Assembly: GCF_001043915.1 (NCBI RefSeq)
Contig: NZ_LABX01000154.1
Coordinates: forward strand, 1 to 55,409
From: Methylobacterium aquaticum
GTDB taxonomy: Bacteria; Pseudomonadota; Alphaproteobacteria; Rhizobiales; Beijerinckiaceae
Reading direction: 5' to 3'
DNA: 55,409 nt
This document shows positions 45,752 to 54,219 of the stretch, piece by piece. The notes beneath the pieces were generated by a model. The model saw only the letters and a list, made by a program, of their open reading frames with translations, did no database searches and was not told where the DNA came from. Positions within the stretch are counted from its first letter, which is position 1; every line of letters begins with the position of its first letter. Both the position numbers and the translations under genes were made by a program.

Positions 45752-46300
45752 GTGCGGGTCATCGGCCTCGCCGGCTGGTCCGGCGCCGGCAAGACGACGC
45801 TCCTCGTCCGGCTGATCCCGGCCTTGCGCGCCCGGGGCCTGCGCGTGGCGACGCTCAAGCACGCCCATCACGCCTTCGACGTCGACCAGCCGGGCAAGGA
45901 TTCCTTCCGCCACCGGGAGGCCGGCGCCGGCGAGGTGATCGTCTCGTCGCGCCGCCGGGTCGTGCAGATCCGCGAGGTCGCCGAGGAGGCGCGCCTGCCC
46001 GATCTGCTGCGCCGGTTCGGGCCCTGCGACCTCGTGGTGATCGAGGGCTTCAAGCGCGAGGCTCATCCCAAGCTCGAAGTCTACCGCCACGCCAATGGCC
46101 GCCCGCCGCTCCATCCGGACGATCCCCGCATCGTCGCGGTGGCGAGCGACCATCCTTTCCCGGAGGCCGGCCGGCCCATCGTCCCCCTCGACGCGGTGGA
46201 GGCGGTCGCCGATATCGTGCTGGCGCGGTCGGAGCCCCTCGCCGCAATCCTGGAGAGGCTGGAAGCCCGGAAGGGGACCCCTCATGGCGCAGCTGACTGA
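45752..46300 (+). CDS. mobB: Molybdopterin-guanine dinucleotide biosynthesis adaptor MobB
   Basis: A 182-residue P-loop protein with GWSGAGKTT at residues 8-16, TLKHAHHAFDVDQPGKDS and DLVVIEGFK, all typical of MobB. It binds GTP and helps MobA attach GMP to molybdopterin, making the MGD cofactor that formate dehydrogenase needs. mobA itself is not in the window. GTG start two bases after the preceding stop; its end overlaps the moeA start by 17 bases, so the block is tightly coupled. Confidence 0.92.
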   Translation: MRVIGLAGWSGAGKTTLLVRLIPALRARGLRVATLKHAHHAFDVDQPGKDSFRHREAGAGEVIVSSRRRVVQIREVAEEARLPDLLRRFGPCDLVVIEGFKREAHPKLEVYRHANGRPPLHPDDPRIVAVASDHPFPEAGRPIVPLDAVEAVADIVLARSEPLAAILERLEARKGTPHGAAD

Positions 46301-47537
46301 CGACTGCTTCGCCTTCGGTGGCCCGCTGCTCTCGGTCGAGGATGCCGCGGCGATCATCGGCCAGCGGCTGCCGGTGCTCGCCGGGATCGAGACCGTGCCG
46401 CTGCCGGAGGCCGACGGGCGGATCGCCGCCGCCGACGTTCTTGCCGGCCTCGACCTGCCGCCCTTCGACAATTCCGCCGTCGACGGCTACGCGGTGCGCT
46501 TCGCCGATCTCGCCGCCGGGTCCGAGACCGTGCTGCCGGTGCGCGGGCGCCTGCCGGCCGGCGCCGCTCCCGGGGCGGTGGGCGTCGCGGGGTCCGCGAT
46601 GCGGATCTTCACCGGGGCGCCGATGCCGCCCGGCGCCGACACCGTGTTCATGCAAGAGGATGTGCGGCGCCAGGGCGATGCGGTCGCGCTGCCCGCCGGG
46701 CTGAAACCCGGCGCCAACCGGCGCCGTGCCGGGGAGGACGTCGCCCGGGGCGGCCTGGTGATTCCGGCCGGCCGCCGCCTGACCCCGCCCGATCTGGCGC
46801 TTGCCGCCGCTACCGGCCACGACCGGATCGCGGTGCGCCGCCGCCTGCGGGTCGCGGTGTTCTCGACCGGCGACGAGCTCGCCGAGCCGGGGGCGCCGCT
46901 GCGGCCGGGCGCGATCCACGATTCGAACCGGGTGCTGCTCGTCGCGCTGCTGCGCCGCCTCGGGGCCGCGGTGAGCGATCTCGGCATCCTGCGCGACGAT
47001 CCCGCCATCCTGCCCGACCGCCTGCGGGGAGCCGCGGCCGGCCACGATCTGATCCTCACCTCCGGCGGCGTCTCGACCGGGGAGGAGGATCACGTCAAGG
47101 CGGCGGTGGAGGCCGCGGGCCGGCTGGTGTTCTGGCGCCTCGCGATCAAGCCCGGCCGCCCGGTCGCGATGGGGCTCGTCGGCGACGCCGCCTTCGTCGG
47201 CCTGCCGGGCAATCCGGTCGCGGTCTACGTCACGCTGCTCGTCGTGGTCCGCCCGCTGCTCGCCCGCCTCGGCGGCGCCCTGCTCGAACCCTCCCCGAGC
47301 CAGCCCGCCCGGGCCGCCTTCCGCTACGCCAAGAAGGCCGGGCGGCGGGAATATGTCCGCGTCTCGCTCCGGCGCGGGGCCGACGGGGCGGTCGAGGCGG
47401 TGAAGTTCCCCCGCGACGGGGCCGGAATCCTGTCCTCGCTCACCGGCAGCGACGGGCTCGCCGAGCTGCCGGAGGCGGTGACGGGCGTGATGGAGGGAGA
47501 CCGGGTGGAGGTCTTCCGGCACCCGCTCCTCTGGTAA
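46284..47537 (+). CDS. moeA: Molybdopterin molybdenumtransferase MoeA
   Basis: A 417-residue canonical MoeA: FDNSAVDGYAV, STGDEL, LTSGGVSTGEEDHVK and FVGLPGNPVAV are all present. It inserts molybdate into adenylylated molybdopterin to form Mo-MPT. It is the third MoeA homologue of the cluster and the only one with every standard motif and no extra domain. AAGGGG precedes the ATG. A long imperfect palindrome starts two bases after the stop. Confidence 0.94.
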   Translation: MAQLTDDCFAFGGPLLSVEDAAAIIGQRLPVLAGIETVPLPEADGRIAAADVLAGLDLPPFDNSAVDGYAVRFADLAAGSETVLPVRGRLPAGAAPGAVGVAGSAMRIFTGAPMPPGADTVFMQEDVRRQGDAVALPAGLKPGANRRRAGEDVARGGLVIPAGRRLTPPDLALAAATGHDRIAVRRRLRVAVFSTGDELAEPGAPLRPGAIHDSNRVLLVALLRRLGAAVSDLGILRDDPAILPDRLRGAAAGHDLILTSGGVSTGEEDHVKAAVEAAGRLVFWRLAIKPGRPVAMGLVGDAAFVGLPGNPVAVYVTLLVVVRPLLARLGGALLEPSPSQPARAAFRYAKKAGRREYVRVSLRRGADGAVEAVKFPRDGAGILSSLTGSDGLAELPEAVTGVMEGDRVEVFRHPLLW

Positions 47538-47538
47538 C

Positions 47539-47613
47539 GGGCTCGCCCCGTTCTTGTGGTTCTTGCTCACTTCGCGAAGGTCAGGCGGCAGGAACCACAG
47601 AAGGGGCAAGCCC
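47539..47613. terminator. Long imperfect palindrome after moeA
   Basis: Arms 47539-47562 and 47592-47613 pair over about 22 bases with small bulges (left arm starts GGGCTCGCCCCGTTCTTGTG; right arm ends GGGGCAAGCCC), around a 29-base loop. It can end moeA transcription, and its size suggests a repetitive palindromic unit. It directly replaces the rest of the LysR pseudogene on the other strand. Confidence 0.7.
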
Positions 47614-47950
47614 ACTCCCCGCAGGCGTGTCCCGGAACTCCATCACCGCGCTGAGTTCGACCTCGCTTGGCGAGAACCGGGGGGCGACGCCGCCGAGAGC
47701 GGTTCACGATCGCGGTGCAATCACGAACCTACTCCAGCTCTTTGATTTTGCCGCATTTTCTACGACGAACCGGTATCCACTTCGTCGGAACATGCTCTTG
47801 CAGGCGCATCCCGACCCGCGTCTCCAACCCGGTCTTGGCGTGGCTCAGCGCCGACTGCGTGACGCCGAGGCGCTCGGCGGCGCGGGTAAAGCGGCCCTCA
47901 CTCGCCACGGTCGCGAAGGAGAGCAGGTCGGGCCTATCCTGTCTCGCCAT
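47614..47950 (-). pseudogene. Broken LysR-family regulator
   Basis: The first 50 residues form a normal LysR helix-turn-helix (DLLSFATVASEGRFTRAAERL, GVTQSALSHA). The reading frame then enters the 103-bp repeat and stops at 47729. Beyond the repeat the same strand still encodes LGGVAPRFSPSEVELSAVME and FRDTPAG, matching the linker helix of LysR proteins at about residues 70-97. About 17 residues between were lost, and the whole effector domain is gone, cut off at the palindrome after moeA. Its position, divergent from paoABC, suggests it once controlled that operon. Confidence 0.85.
47696..47798 (-). repeat. 103-bp dispersed palindromic repeat, copy 2
   Basis: Same length as copy 1 at 11184-11286 and inverted relative to it, with ends AGAGC and GCTCT and the shared cores CCGACGAAGTGGATACCGGT and GTAGAAAATGCGGCAAAATC. 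The right part differs more. It lies inside the LysR pseudogene, where it replaces about 17 codons, so it either caused or followed the gene's decay. Confidence 0.88.
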
Positions 47951-48162
47951 CGCCCATCCCCGGCCGAGCCCGTCGTCCCTGGCCCCACACGACGACGCGC
48001 GGATCCATAAGCCACGCTCATAAGTCGACGTAGAAACGGAAGCTCATCGTTGCGGCCAAGTGCCGTACCTTGGAGCCTATCCAAGCTCGCCGGGTTGCCC
48101 GGGCATCCCCTGAACGATGCACGACCTTCGGTCGGTCATCCCCCGCAAGCTCGGAGGCCATC

Positions 48163-48804
48163 ATGGGTCGTCCCGGAGACATCTCATTGAATCGGAGAGA
48201 CCTGATGGTCGGAGCATCCGCCGCGGCGGTCCTGGCCGCCACGCCAGCCGGCGCCCGCGCCAACGCGGCCGCCGCCGGCACCGACAAGCCCGTGATGGCG
48301 AAAGTGTCGCTCACCGTGAACGGGCAGCGCCGGGAGCTTGAGCTCGATACCCGCACCAGCCTGCTCGACGCGGCGCGCGAGCACCTGCACCTGACCGGTT
48401 CGAAGAAGGGCTGCGACCACGGCCAGTGCGGCGCCTGCACGATGATCGTCGACGGGCGGCGCATCAACGCCTGCCTGACGCTTGCGGTCATGCACCAGGG
48501 CTCGGACATCACCACCATCGAGGGGCTGGGCCAGCCCGACGCCCTGCACCCGATGCAGGCGGCGTTCGTGAAGCACGACGGCTACCAGTGCGGCTACTGC
48601 ACGCCGGGCCAGATCTGCTCCGGCGTGGCGGTGCTCGCCGAGATCAAGGCCGGCATCCCCAGCCACGTCACCGCCGACCTTACCGCGCCGATGCAGGTCA
48701 CCGAGGCCGAGATCCGCGAGCGCATGAGCGGCAACATCTGCCGCTGCGGCGCCTACTCCAACATCGTCGAGGCGATGACCGAGGTCGCCGGGAGGCCCGC
48801 ATGA
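48163..48804 (+). CDS. paoA: Aldehyde oxidoreductase 2Fe-2S subunit PaoA
   Basis: A 213-residue protein with a TAT signal ([17 protein letters not shown], Arg11-Arg12) and two [2Fe-2S] sites: [15 protein letters not shown] with CL further on, and [11 protein letters not shown] with CRCGAYSN. It matches the periplasmic aldehyde oxidoreductase PaoABC (YagTSR) of E. coli, which detoxifies aromatic aldehydes. GGAGG precedes the ATG. The 212 bases before it should carry the promoter. The stop overlaps paoB (ATGA). Confidence 0.92.
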   Translation: MGRPGDISLNRRDLMVGASAAAVLAATPAGARANAAAAGTDKPVMAKVSLTVNGQRRELELDTRTSLLDAAREHLHLTGSKKGCDHGQCGACTMIVDGRRINACLTLAVMHQGSDITTIEGLGQPDALHPMQAAFVKHDGYQCGYCTPGQICSGVAVLAEIKAGIPSHVTADLTAPMQVTEAEIRERMSGNICRCGAYSNIVEAMTEVAGRPA

Positions 48805-49751
48805 AGTCCTTCACCTACGAGCGCCCGTCGAACCCGGCCGAGGCGGCGGCCGCGGTCGCGCGCACGCCGAACGCCAAGTTCATCGCCGGCGGAACCAACC
48901 TGCTCGACCTGATGAAGCTCCAGATCGAGACGCCGACGCACCTCGTCGACGTGAATGGTCTGGGCCTCGACCAGGTCGAGACGACGCCGGAGGGCGGCCT
49001 GCGCATCGGCGCCCTGGTGCGCAACACCGACCTCGCCGCCGACGCGCGGGTCCGGAAGGATTACGGGGTTCTGAGCCGGGCGCTGCTTGCCGGAGCCTCC
49101 GGCCAGCTGCGCAACAAGGCGACCACCGCCGGCAACCTGCTCCAGCGGACCCGCTGCCCGTACTTCTACGACACCGCCCAGGCCTGCAACAAGCGCCAGC
49201 CGGGCTCGGGTTGCTCGGCGCTCGACGGCGTGAGCCGGTCGCTCGCCGTCATCGGCTCCAGCGATGCCTGCATCGCGACCCATCCGGGCGACATGGCTGT
49301 GGCCATGCGGGTGCTCGATGCCACCGTCGAGACGGTCGACGCCAAGGGGGCCGAGCGGAAGATCGCCATCGCCGACTTCCATCGCCTGCCCGGGGACAAG
49401 CCCGAGATCGACACGACGCTGAAGCCCGGCGAGCTCATCACGGCGGTGACGCTGCCGAAGCCGGTCGCCGGCACGCACATCTACCGCAAGGTCCGCGACC
49501 GGGCTTCCTACGCCTACGCGCTGGTCTCGGTGGCGGCCATCCTCGGCAAGGACGGCAGCGGGCACGTCGCCTTCGGCGGCGTCGCGCACAAACCCTGGCG
49601 GGTCGAGGCGGCCGAGGCCGACCTGCCGCGCGGCGCCAAGGCGGTCACCGACAAGGTCTTCGCCGGCGCCAAGCCGACCGAGGACAACGCCTACAAGCTG
49701 AAGCTCGCCGAGCGCACGCTCGCGGCGGCGCTCAACCAAGCGAGGGCCTGA
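48801..49751 (+). CDS. paoB: Aldehyde oxidoreductase FAD subunit PaoB
   Basis: A 316-residue FAD-binding subunit: [14 protein letters not shown] binds FAD, and [19 protein letters not shown] continues the flavin site. The insert [20 protein letters not shown] carries the extra cysteines that hold a [4Fe-4S] cluster in PaoB-type proteins. It passes electrons from the PaoA clusters to the acceptor. Coupled to paoA by a 4-base overlap and three bases before paoC. Confidence 0.93.
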   Translation: MKSFTYERPSNPAEAAAAVARTPNAKFIAGGTNLLDLMKLQIETPTHLVDVNGLGLDQVETTPEGGLRIGALVRNTDLAADARVRKDYGVLSRALLAGASGQLRNKATTAGNLLQRTRCPYFYDTAQACNKRQPGSGCSALDGVSRSLAVIGSSDACIATHPGDMAVAMRVLDATVETVDAKGAERKIAIADFHRLPGDKPEIDTTLKPGELITAVTLPKPVAGTHIYRKVRDRASYAYALVSVAAILGKDGSGHVAFGGVAHKPWRVEAAEADLPRGAKAVTDKVFAGAKPTEDNAYKLKLAERTLAAALNQARA

Positions 49752-49754
49752 GCC

Positions 49755-51974
49755 ATGAAGTTCGACACCCCGGCGGGCCAGAACCCCATCGACCAACTCA
49801 AGGTCGTGGGCAAGCCGACCGACCGCATCGATGGCAAGTACAAGACCACCGGCACGGCGCCCTACGCCTACGAGCGCCACGACGTGGCGGCGAACCAGGC
49901 CTACGGCTACGTCGTCGGCGCCGGCATCGCCAAGGGGCGCGTGCGCCGCATCGACACGTCGGCGGCCAAGCGGGCGCCCGGCGTCCTCGCCATCGTGACG
50001 ACCCTTGAGCATCCCCGCATGGAGCGGGGCAAGATGAACGCTGCGTACCTGTTCGGCGGCGACGAGGTGCAGCATTACCATCAGGCCATCGCCGTGGTGG
50101 TGGCCGAGACCTTCGAGCAGGCCCGGGCCGCGGCCTTCCTGGTGACGATCGACTACGCCCCTGTATCCGGTCAGTTCGACCTCGCCGCGGAGGCGAAACG
50201 CGCCAAGCCCGTGCCGGGCGATAGCGGCGAGGGCAGCGGCGGCAATGGCGAGGAGCGTGTCGGCGACTTCGAGGGCGCCTTCGCCCAAGCTCCGGTGCAG
50301 TTCGACGAGACCTACTCCACCGCCGACGAGAGCCACGCGATGATGGAGCCGCACGCGACCATCGCGGCGTGGGACGGCGACAAGGTCACCCTCTGGACCT
50401 CGAACCAGATGATCGCCTGGGGCCATGGCAGCCTCGCCAAGATCCTCGGCGTGCCGAAGGAGAACGTCCGGCTCGATTCCCCCTATGTCGGTGGCGGGTT
50501 CGGCGGGAAGCTGTTCGTGCGCGCCGACGCGGTGCTGGCGGCGCTCGGGGCCAAGGCGGCCAGGCGTCCCGTGAAGGTGGCGCTGACCCGTCCGCTCGTC
50601 ATGAACAACACCACGCACCGGCCCGCCACGATCCAGCGGGTGCGGATCGGCGCGACGAAGGACGGCACCATCACGGCCATCGCGCACGAGAGCACCTCGG
50701 GGAACCTGCCCGACGGCGATCCCGAGACGGCGGTGAACCAGACGAAGCTGCTCTATGCAGGGGCGAACCGCCTGACCGCCCTGAAGCTCGCCCATCTCGA
50801 CCTGCCCGAGGGCAACGCCATGCGCGCCCCAGGCGAGGCCCCCGGCCTGATGGTCCTGGAGGTCGCCATGGACGAGATGGCGGAGAAGCTCGGGCTCGAC
50901 CCGGTCGAGTTCCGCATCCGCAACGACACCCAGGTCGACCCGTCGGATCCGAAGAGGCCCTTCTCGCACCGCGACCTCGTGGGCTGCCTCACGCGCGGCG
51001 CCGAGAAGTTCGGCTGGTCCAAGCGCAACGCGAAGCCAGGCCAGGTCCGCGACGGGCAATGGCTCGTCGGCCTCGGCATGGCGGCGGCGTTCCGCAACAA
51101 CATGGTGATGAAGTCCGGCGCGCGGGTGCGGCTGGATGGGTCCGGCACGGTCACGGTAGAGACCGACATGACCGACATCGGTACCGGCAGCTACACCATC
51201 ATCGCCCAGACGGCGGCCGAGATGATGGGTGTGCCGCTCGACCGGGTCGTGGTGCGTCTGGGCGACTCCGCGTTTCCGGCTTCCTCGGGTTCCGGTGGGC
51301 AGTTCGGCGGCAACTCCTCGACGGCCGGCGTCTACGCCGCCTGCGTGAAGCTGCGCGAAGCCGTGGCGCAGCGTCTCGGCATCAACTCCGCCGACGCCGT
51401 CTTCGTTGACGGGCAGGTGCGGGCCGGCAACCGCGCGGTGCCGCTCGGCGAGGCGGCGAGCAAGGGCGAACTCTCGGCCCAGGATACCATCGAGTTCGGC
51501 GACATTTCGAAGAAGCAGCAGCAATCGACCTTCGGGGCGCATTTCGTCGAGGTCGGTGTCGACGCCGACACGGCGGAGATCCGGGTCCGGCGGATGTTGG
51601 CGGTCTGTGCGGCTGGGCGCATCCTCAACCCGAAGTCCGCCCGCAGCCAGGTCATTGGCGGGATGGTGATGGGCACCGGCGCTGCCCTGATGGAGGAGCT
51701 CGCGGTCGACACCACGCGCGGCTTCTTCGCCAACCACGACCTCGCCGGGTACGAGGTGCCGGTCCACGCCGACATCCCGCACCAGGAGGTGGTCTTCCTC
51801 GACGAGGTCGACACGATGTCCTCGCCGATGAAGGCGAAGGGCGTGGGCGAACTCGGCATCTGCGGGGTCGGCGCGGCGGTGGCGAACGCGGTCTACAACG
51901 CCACAGGCATCCGCGTGCGGAACTACCCGATCACGCTCGACAAGCTCCTCGACCGCATGCCCGACGCGGCCTGA
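49755..51974 (+). CDS. paoC: Aldehyde oxidoreductase molybdenum subunit PaoC
   Basis: A 739-residue xanthine-dehydrogenase-family catalytic subunit. The family segments YVGGGFGGKLFVRAD and GTGSYTIIAQTAAEMMG contact the cofactor. KGVGELGICGVGAA near the C terminus holds the catalytic glutamate. It binds molybdopterin cytosine dinucleotide in the E. coli relative, so a MocA-like enzyme and a PaoD-like chaperone would be expected; neither is in the window. Oxidises aldehydes to acids. A frameshifted cupin gene follows after 22 bases. Confidence 0.93.
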   Translation: MKFDTPAGQNPIDQLKVVGKPTDRIDGKYKTTGTAPYAYERHDVAANQAYGYVVGAGIAKGRVRRIDTSAAKRAPGVLAIVTTLEHPRMERGKMNAAYLFGGDEVQHYHQAIAVVVAETFEQARAAAFLVTIDYAPVSGQFDLAAEAKRAKPVPGDSGEGSGGNGEERVGDFEGAFAQAPVQFDETYSTADESHAMMEPHATIAAWDGDKVTLWTSNQMIAWGHGSLAKILGVPKENVRLDSPYVGGGFGGKLFVRADAVLAALGAKAARRPVKVALTRPLVMNNTTHRPATIQRVRIGATKDGTITAIAHESTSGNLPDGDPETAVNQTKLLYAGANRLTALKLAHLDLPEGNAMRAPGEAPGLMVLEVAMDEMAEKLGLDPVEFRIRNDTQVDPSDPKRPFSHRDLVGCLTRGAEKFGWSKRNAKPGQVRDGQWLVGLGMAAAFRNNMVMKSGARVRLDGSGTVTVETDMTDIGTGSYTIIAQTAAEMMGVPLDRVVVRLGDSAFPASSGSGGQFGGNSSTAGVYAACVKLREAVAQRLGINSADAVFVDGQVRAGNRAVPLGEAASKGELSAQDTIEFGDISKKQQQSTFGAHFVEVGVDADTAEIRVRRMLAVCAAGRILNPKSARSQVIGGMVMGTGAALMEELAVDTTRGFFANHDLAGYEVPVHADIPHQEVVFLDEVDTMSSPMKAKGVGELGICGVGAAVANAVYNATGIRVRNYPITLDKLLDRMPDAA

Positions 51975-51996
51975 GCACCCTGAAGGGAGCAGGACC

Positions 51997-52506
51997 ATGT
52001 ACATCCCGGTCGGGGCGTCCTCGCTCGCCCCGACCGTGATCCTCGCTGGCGGAGTGGGCCTACCCTTGTGCGCCAGCCCCACGGACAAGCCGGTGACCGT
52101 CCAGCGGAGCGGCTCCCAGCCCTCGACCAAGGGCTCGCCGGAGGGGTCCACCGGCTCGGTCCGGGTCGACTCGATGCTGAGGGAGACCGAGCGTTCCCGA
52201 ATGTCGGGCGGGCTGGTCACCTTCGAGCCCGAGGCCCGCACGGCCTGGCACACGCACCCGCTCGGGCAGACGCTGATCGTCACGGCCGGGGCCGGACGGG
52301 TGGAGCGATGGGGTGGCCCGGTCCAGGAGATCACCCCGGCGACGTGGTGTGCATCCCGCCCGGCACGAAGCACAGGCACGGGACCCGTCCCACCGCCGGC
52401 ATGAGCCAGATCGCCCTGCCGGACGGGGTGGACGGAAAGGTCGTCGAGGGGATGACGCACGATCACCGAGGCGCAAGACCGCGGCGAGTCCCCGACACTG
52501 AGATAG
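51997..52506 (+). pseudogene. Cupin-domain protein with two apparent frameshifts
   Basis: The start is good (GAAGGGAG before ATG). The first 110 residues read as a cupin: VTVQRSGSQP, TGSVRVDSML and RTAWHTHPLGQTLIVTAGAG with two metal-binding His. After VERWGGPVQEI the frame is lost at a CCCC run near 52336; the proper continuation PGDVVCIPPGTKHRHG and DGKVVEGMTHD lies one frame away. A second shift near 52460 restores ITEAQDRGESPTLR and a stop at 52506. Either a recent pseudogene or sequencing errors. The intact form resembles (R)-mandelonitrile-lyase-like cupins found beside oxidoreductase operons. Confidence 0.8.
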
Positions 52507-52719
52507 CCCCGGAACAGGGGAAAAGGCGCGACTGCGTGGGTTCGGCAGGCCCCCGAACGTTCTCAGCGATCGATGTAATCGCACGAACGGCAACAAGACC
52601 GCCCCTGTTTTGGAGGCGGCCTCGTTGGTATCCTTCACGTCCCAGGGCGGAACTTCGCGCCTAAACCGGAACTTTGCGTCTTGGCTCACCTCTCGAACGT
52701 CCTGACGCTCGGGGGGATA
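52507..52719. other. Non-coding gap with a short direct repeat
   Basis: This 213-base gap separates the cupin pseudogene from the end of the outer-membrane protein gene. It holds two 15-base direct repeats, CGGAACTTCGCGCCT (52648) and CGGAACTTTGCGTCT (52667), with 13 matches. I see no convincing gene; a remnant of a lost mobile element is possible but unproven. Confidence 0.4.
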
Positions 52720-53478
52720 TCAGTCCGTCGAGAACCGGTAGTTCAGGCCGGCGCGTACCACGCCGAACTCTGCCTTGGGCTTGCCAAGGCCGACATAGGC
52801 GTTGGTCCCGGCGTCGTAGACGAGGCCGCCGCTGCCGCCATTGCGGTCGAGGCCGACGTAGAGCGCCTCGATCCGGGCGCTCAGGCGCTCGGTGATGGCG
52901 TAGTCGATGCCCCCTCCCGCGGTCCAACCGGTGCGGAAGGTCCCGGGCAGGGTGCCGGTGTAGACGGAAGCGGTCGCAGGGCGACTTCCGCCGCCATACG
53001 CGAAACCGCCGGTGCCGTAGACCAGGAAGCGGTCGAAGGCATAGCCGATCCGCCCGCGCACCGTCCCGAACCAGTCGAGGCTGGGGCCGACATCGGTGAA
53101 CGTCGTGGTGCCGACGAGGCCGCTGGGCGCGTGCCCGAAGGTCGTGCCCTGGATGTCGGCCTCGGCGCCGATCACGAGGCCGGAGCCCGGTGTAAACTGA
53201 TAGTTGTAGCCGATCTGGCCACCTCCCACGAAGGCGGCGTCGCGGCTGCCAGGGGTCACGGTGCCGTAGGTGGCGTCGGTGAAGGAGCCGCCGCCGCCGA
53301 ATCCGGCGCCTGCCGTCACGCCGGCATAGAAGCCGGTCCAGGTGAAGACCGCGACGGGGGTGAAAGCCTGCGGCGCGGCAACCCGGCGCGGCAGGTCGGC
53401 GGCGGCGGCCGGGACGGCGAGGGCCACCGTGAGGGCGAGCGTGCCGGCAAGGCCGAGCGTGTCGGTCAGTCTGGTCAT
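52720..53478 (-). CDS. Outer-membrane beta-barrel protein (Omp25/RopB-like)
   Basis: A 252-residue protein: signal peptide (residues 1-26, ending VPAAAADL), then WTGFYAGVTAGAGFGGGG, the usual first strand of the Omp25/31-RopB family in Hyphomicrobiales, alternating beta strands, and a C-terminal strand AGLNYRF with its terminal aromatic residue. ATG 53478 begins a normal leader. It probably forms an eight-stranded barrel that stabilises the outer membrane. Monocistronic as far as can be seen. Confidence 0.88.
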   Translation of the reverse strand: MTRLTDTLGLAGTLALTVALAVPAAAADLPRRVAAPQAFTPVAVFTWTGFYAGVTAGAGFGGGGSFTDATYGTVTPGSRDAAFVGGGQIGYNYQFTPGSGLVIGAEADIQGTTFGHAPSGLVGTTTFTDVGPSLDWFGTVRGRIGYAFDRFLVYGTGGFAYGGGSRPATASVYTGTLPGTFRTGWTAGGGIDYAITERLSARIEALYVGLDRNGGSGGLVYDAGTNAYVGLGKPKAEFGVVRAGLNYRFSTD

Positions 53479-53611
53479 CGGGATACCGTTTCGTGCGAGT
53501 CTCTTGAGGAGGCCGGCCTTGAAGAGTCCGGCCCTTGCGGGGTCCGGCATGGGGCAGGCCGCGCCGTCGGGTGTCGGCCGACCTGACGCCGATCGCCGTC
53601 CGGACCGGACT

Positions 53612-53833
53612 TCAGAGGTTCTGGACAATGACGATCGCCTGGAGGGCGACCAGCAGGATGGCGCCGCCGATGACGAGGCAGAGGGCGACGACGATCAGGG
53701 CTTCGCCGCCATCCGTCGGCTCGCTCCGGGAGCGACGGGAGTCGGCAAGGCGGGGGCCCCGGATCGCCGGGGCCGGGACGGCCCGGCCGATGCGGGCGGA
53801 ACGGGGCCGGTCGCGGCGCAGGGCTTCGAGCAT
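53612..53833 (-). CDS. Small single-pass membrane protein
   Basis: A 73-residue protein with a basic N-terminal half (RRDRPRSARIGRAVPAP) and one C-terminal membrane helix (ALIVVALCLVIGGAILLVALQAIVIV). An AAGGAG box supports the ATG. The basic, cytoplasm-facing N terminus suggests a C-tail-anchored topology. Unknown family; it lies just downstream of another small frame on the same strand. Confidence 0.55.
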   Translation of the reverse strand: MLEALRRDRPRSARIGRAVPAPAIRGPRLADSRRSRSEPTDGGEALIVVALCLVIGGAILLVALQAIVIVQNL

Positions 53834-53850
53834 GGGGGCGAACTCCTTGG

Positions 53851-54072
53851 TCAGCGGGTGGACACGAACGGCATGGGATGGACGGGGCCAGCCAGCGTCG
53901 CCGCCGCCACCGGCACTCCCAAACCGGCCATGACCGCGAGGCCGCGCATCAGCATCGCGAGGGGCAGCCGCGCCACGGACCGGCGCCGGGCGGCGGCTGC
54001 GGGGGAAGCCAGCGCGATCCGGAGCGGCTCGGCGGACCGGCAGACGAGAGGAAGGGGGAGAGGTCTGGCCAT
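53851..54072 (-). CDS. Putative small hydrophobic protein
   Basis: A 73-residue frame with a basic middle (AAARRRSVARLPLA) and one hydrophobic segment (MLMRGLAVMAGLGVPVAAATL). It ends 17 bases before the next small gene and begins 26 bases from the first of the three palindromes, so it could share their control. CAGGA before the ATG is a weak ribosome site. Coding status uncertain. Confidence 0.4.
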   Translation of the reverse strand: MARPLPLPLVCRSAEPLRIALASPAAAARRRSVARLPLAMLMRGLAVMAGLGVPVAAATLAGPVHPMPFVSTR

Positions 54073-54098
54073 CGGTGGGTCCTGCGGCAGCTGGCGGT

Positions 54099-54195
54099 GT
54101 GGGAAATCTGACCACGCCCCGATGTCTATGTGGGCAAAATTCCCACGTCAATCGAAAATCGTCGTGCGTCGGGTGGTCGTGGGATTGTGTCCCAC
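54099..54195. promoter_or_regulatory. Three 17-bp palindromic operator-like sites
   Basis: GTGGGAAATCTGACCAC (54099-54115), GTGGGCAAAATTCCCAC (54130-54146) and GTGGGATTGTGTCCCAC (54179-54195) share the form GTGGG-N7-CCCAC (one with CCAC). The third overlaps TTGTGT (54185), which with TACAAC (54207) makes a promoter with a 16-base spacer. Transcription would then begin at or very near the ATG of the DUF6502 gene. A dimeric regulator is inferred. Confidence 0.72.
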
Positions 54196-54219
54196 GGCGC
54201 CTGGGCTACAACGACCCGG

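Noticed and set aside
48753..52466. Minus-strand open frame of over 1200 codons opposite paoBC
   Set aside because: A shadow of the pao genes, with no motif and biased composition.
52060..52689. Minus-strand frame across the cupin pseudogene and gap
   Set aside because: No ribosome site or domain; the opposite strand has clear cupin homology in split frames.
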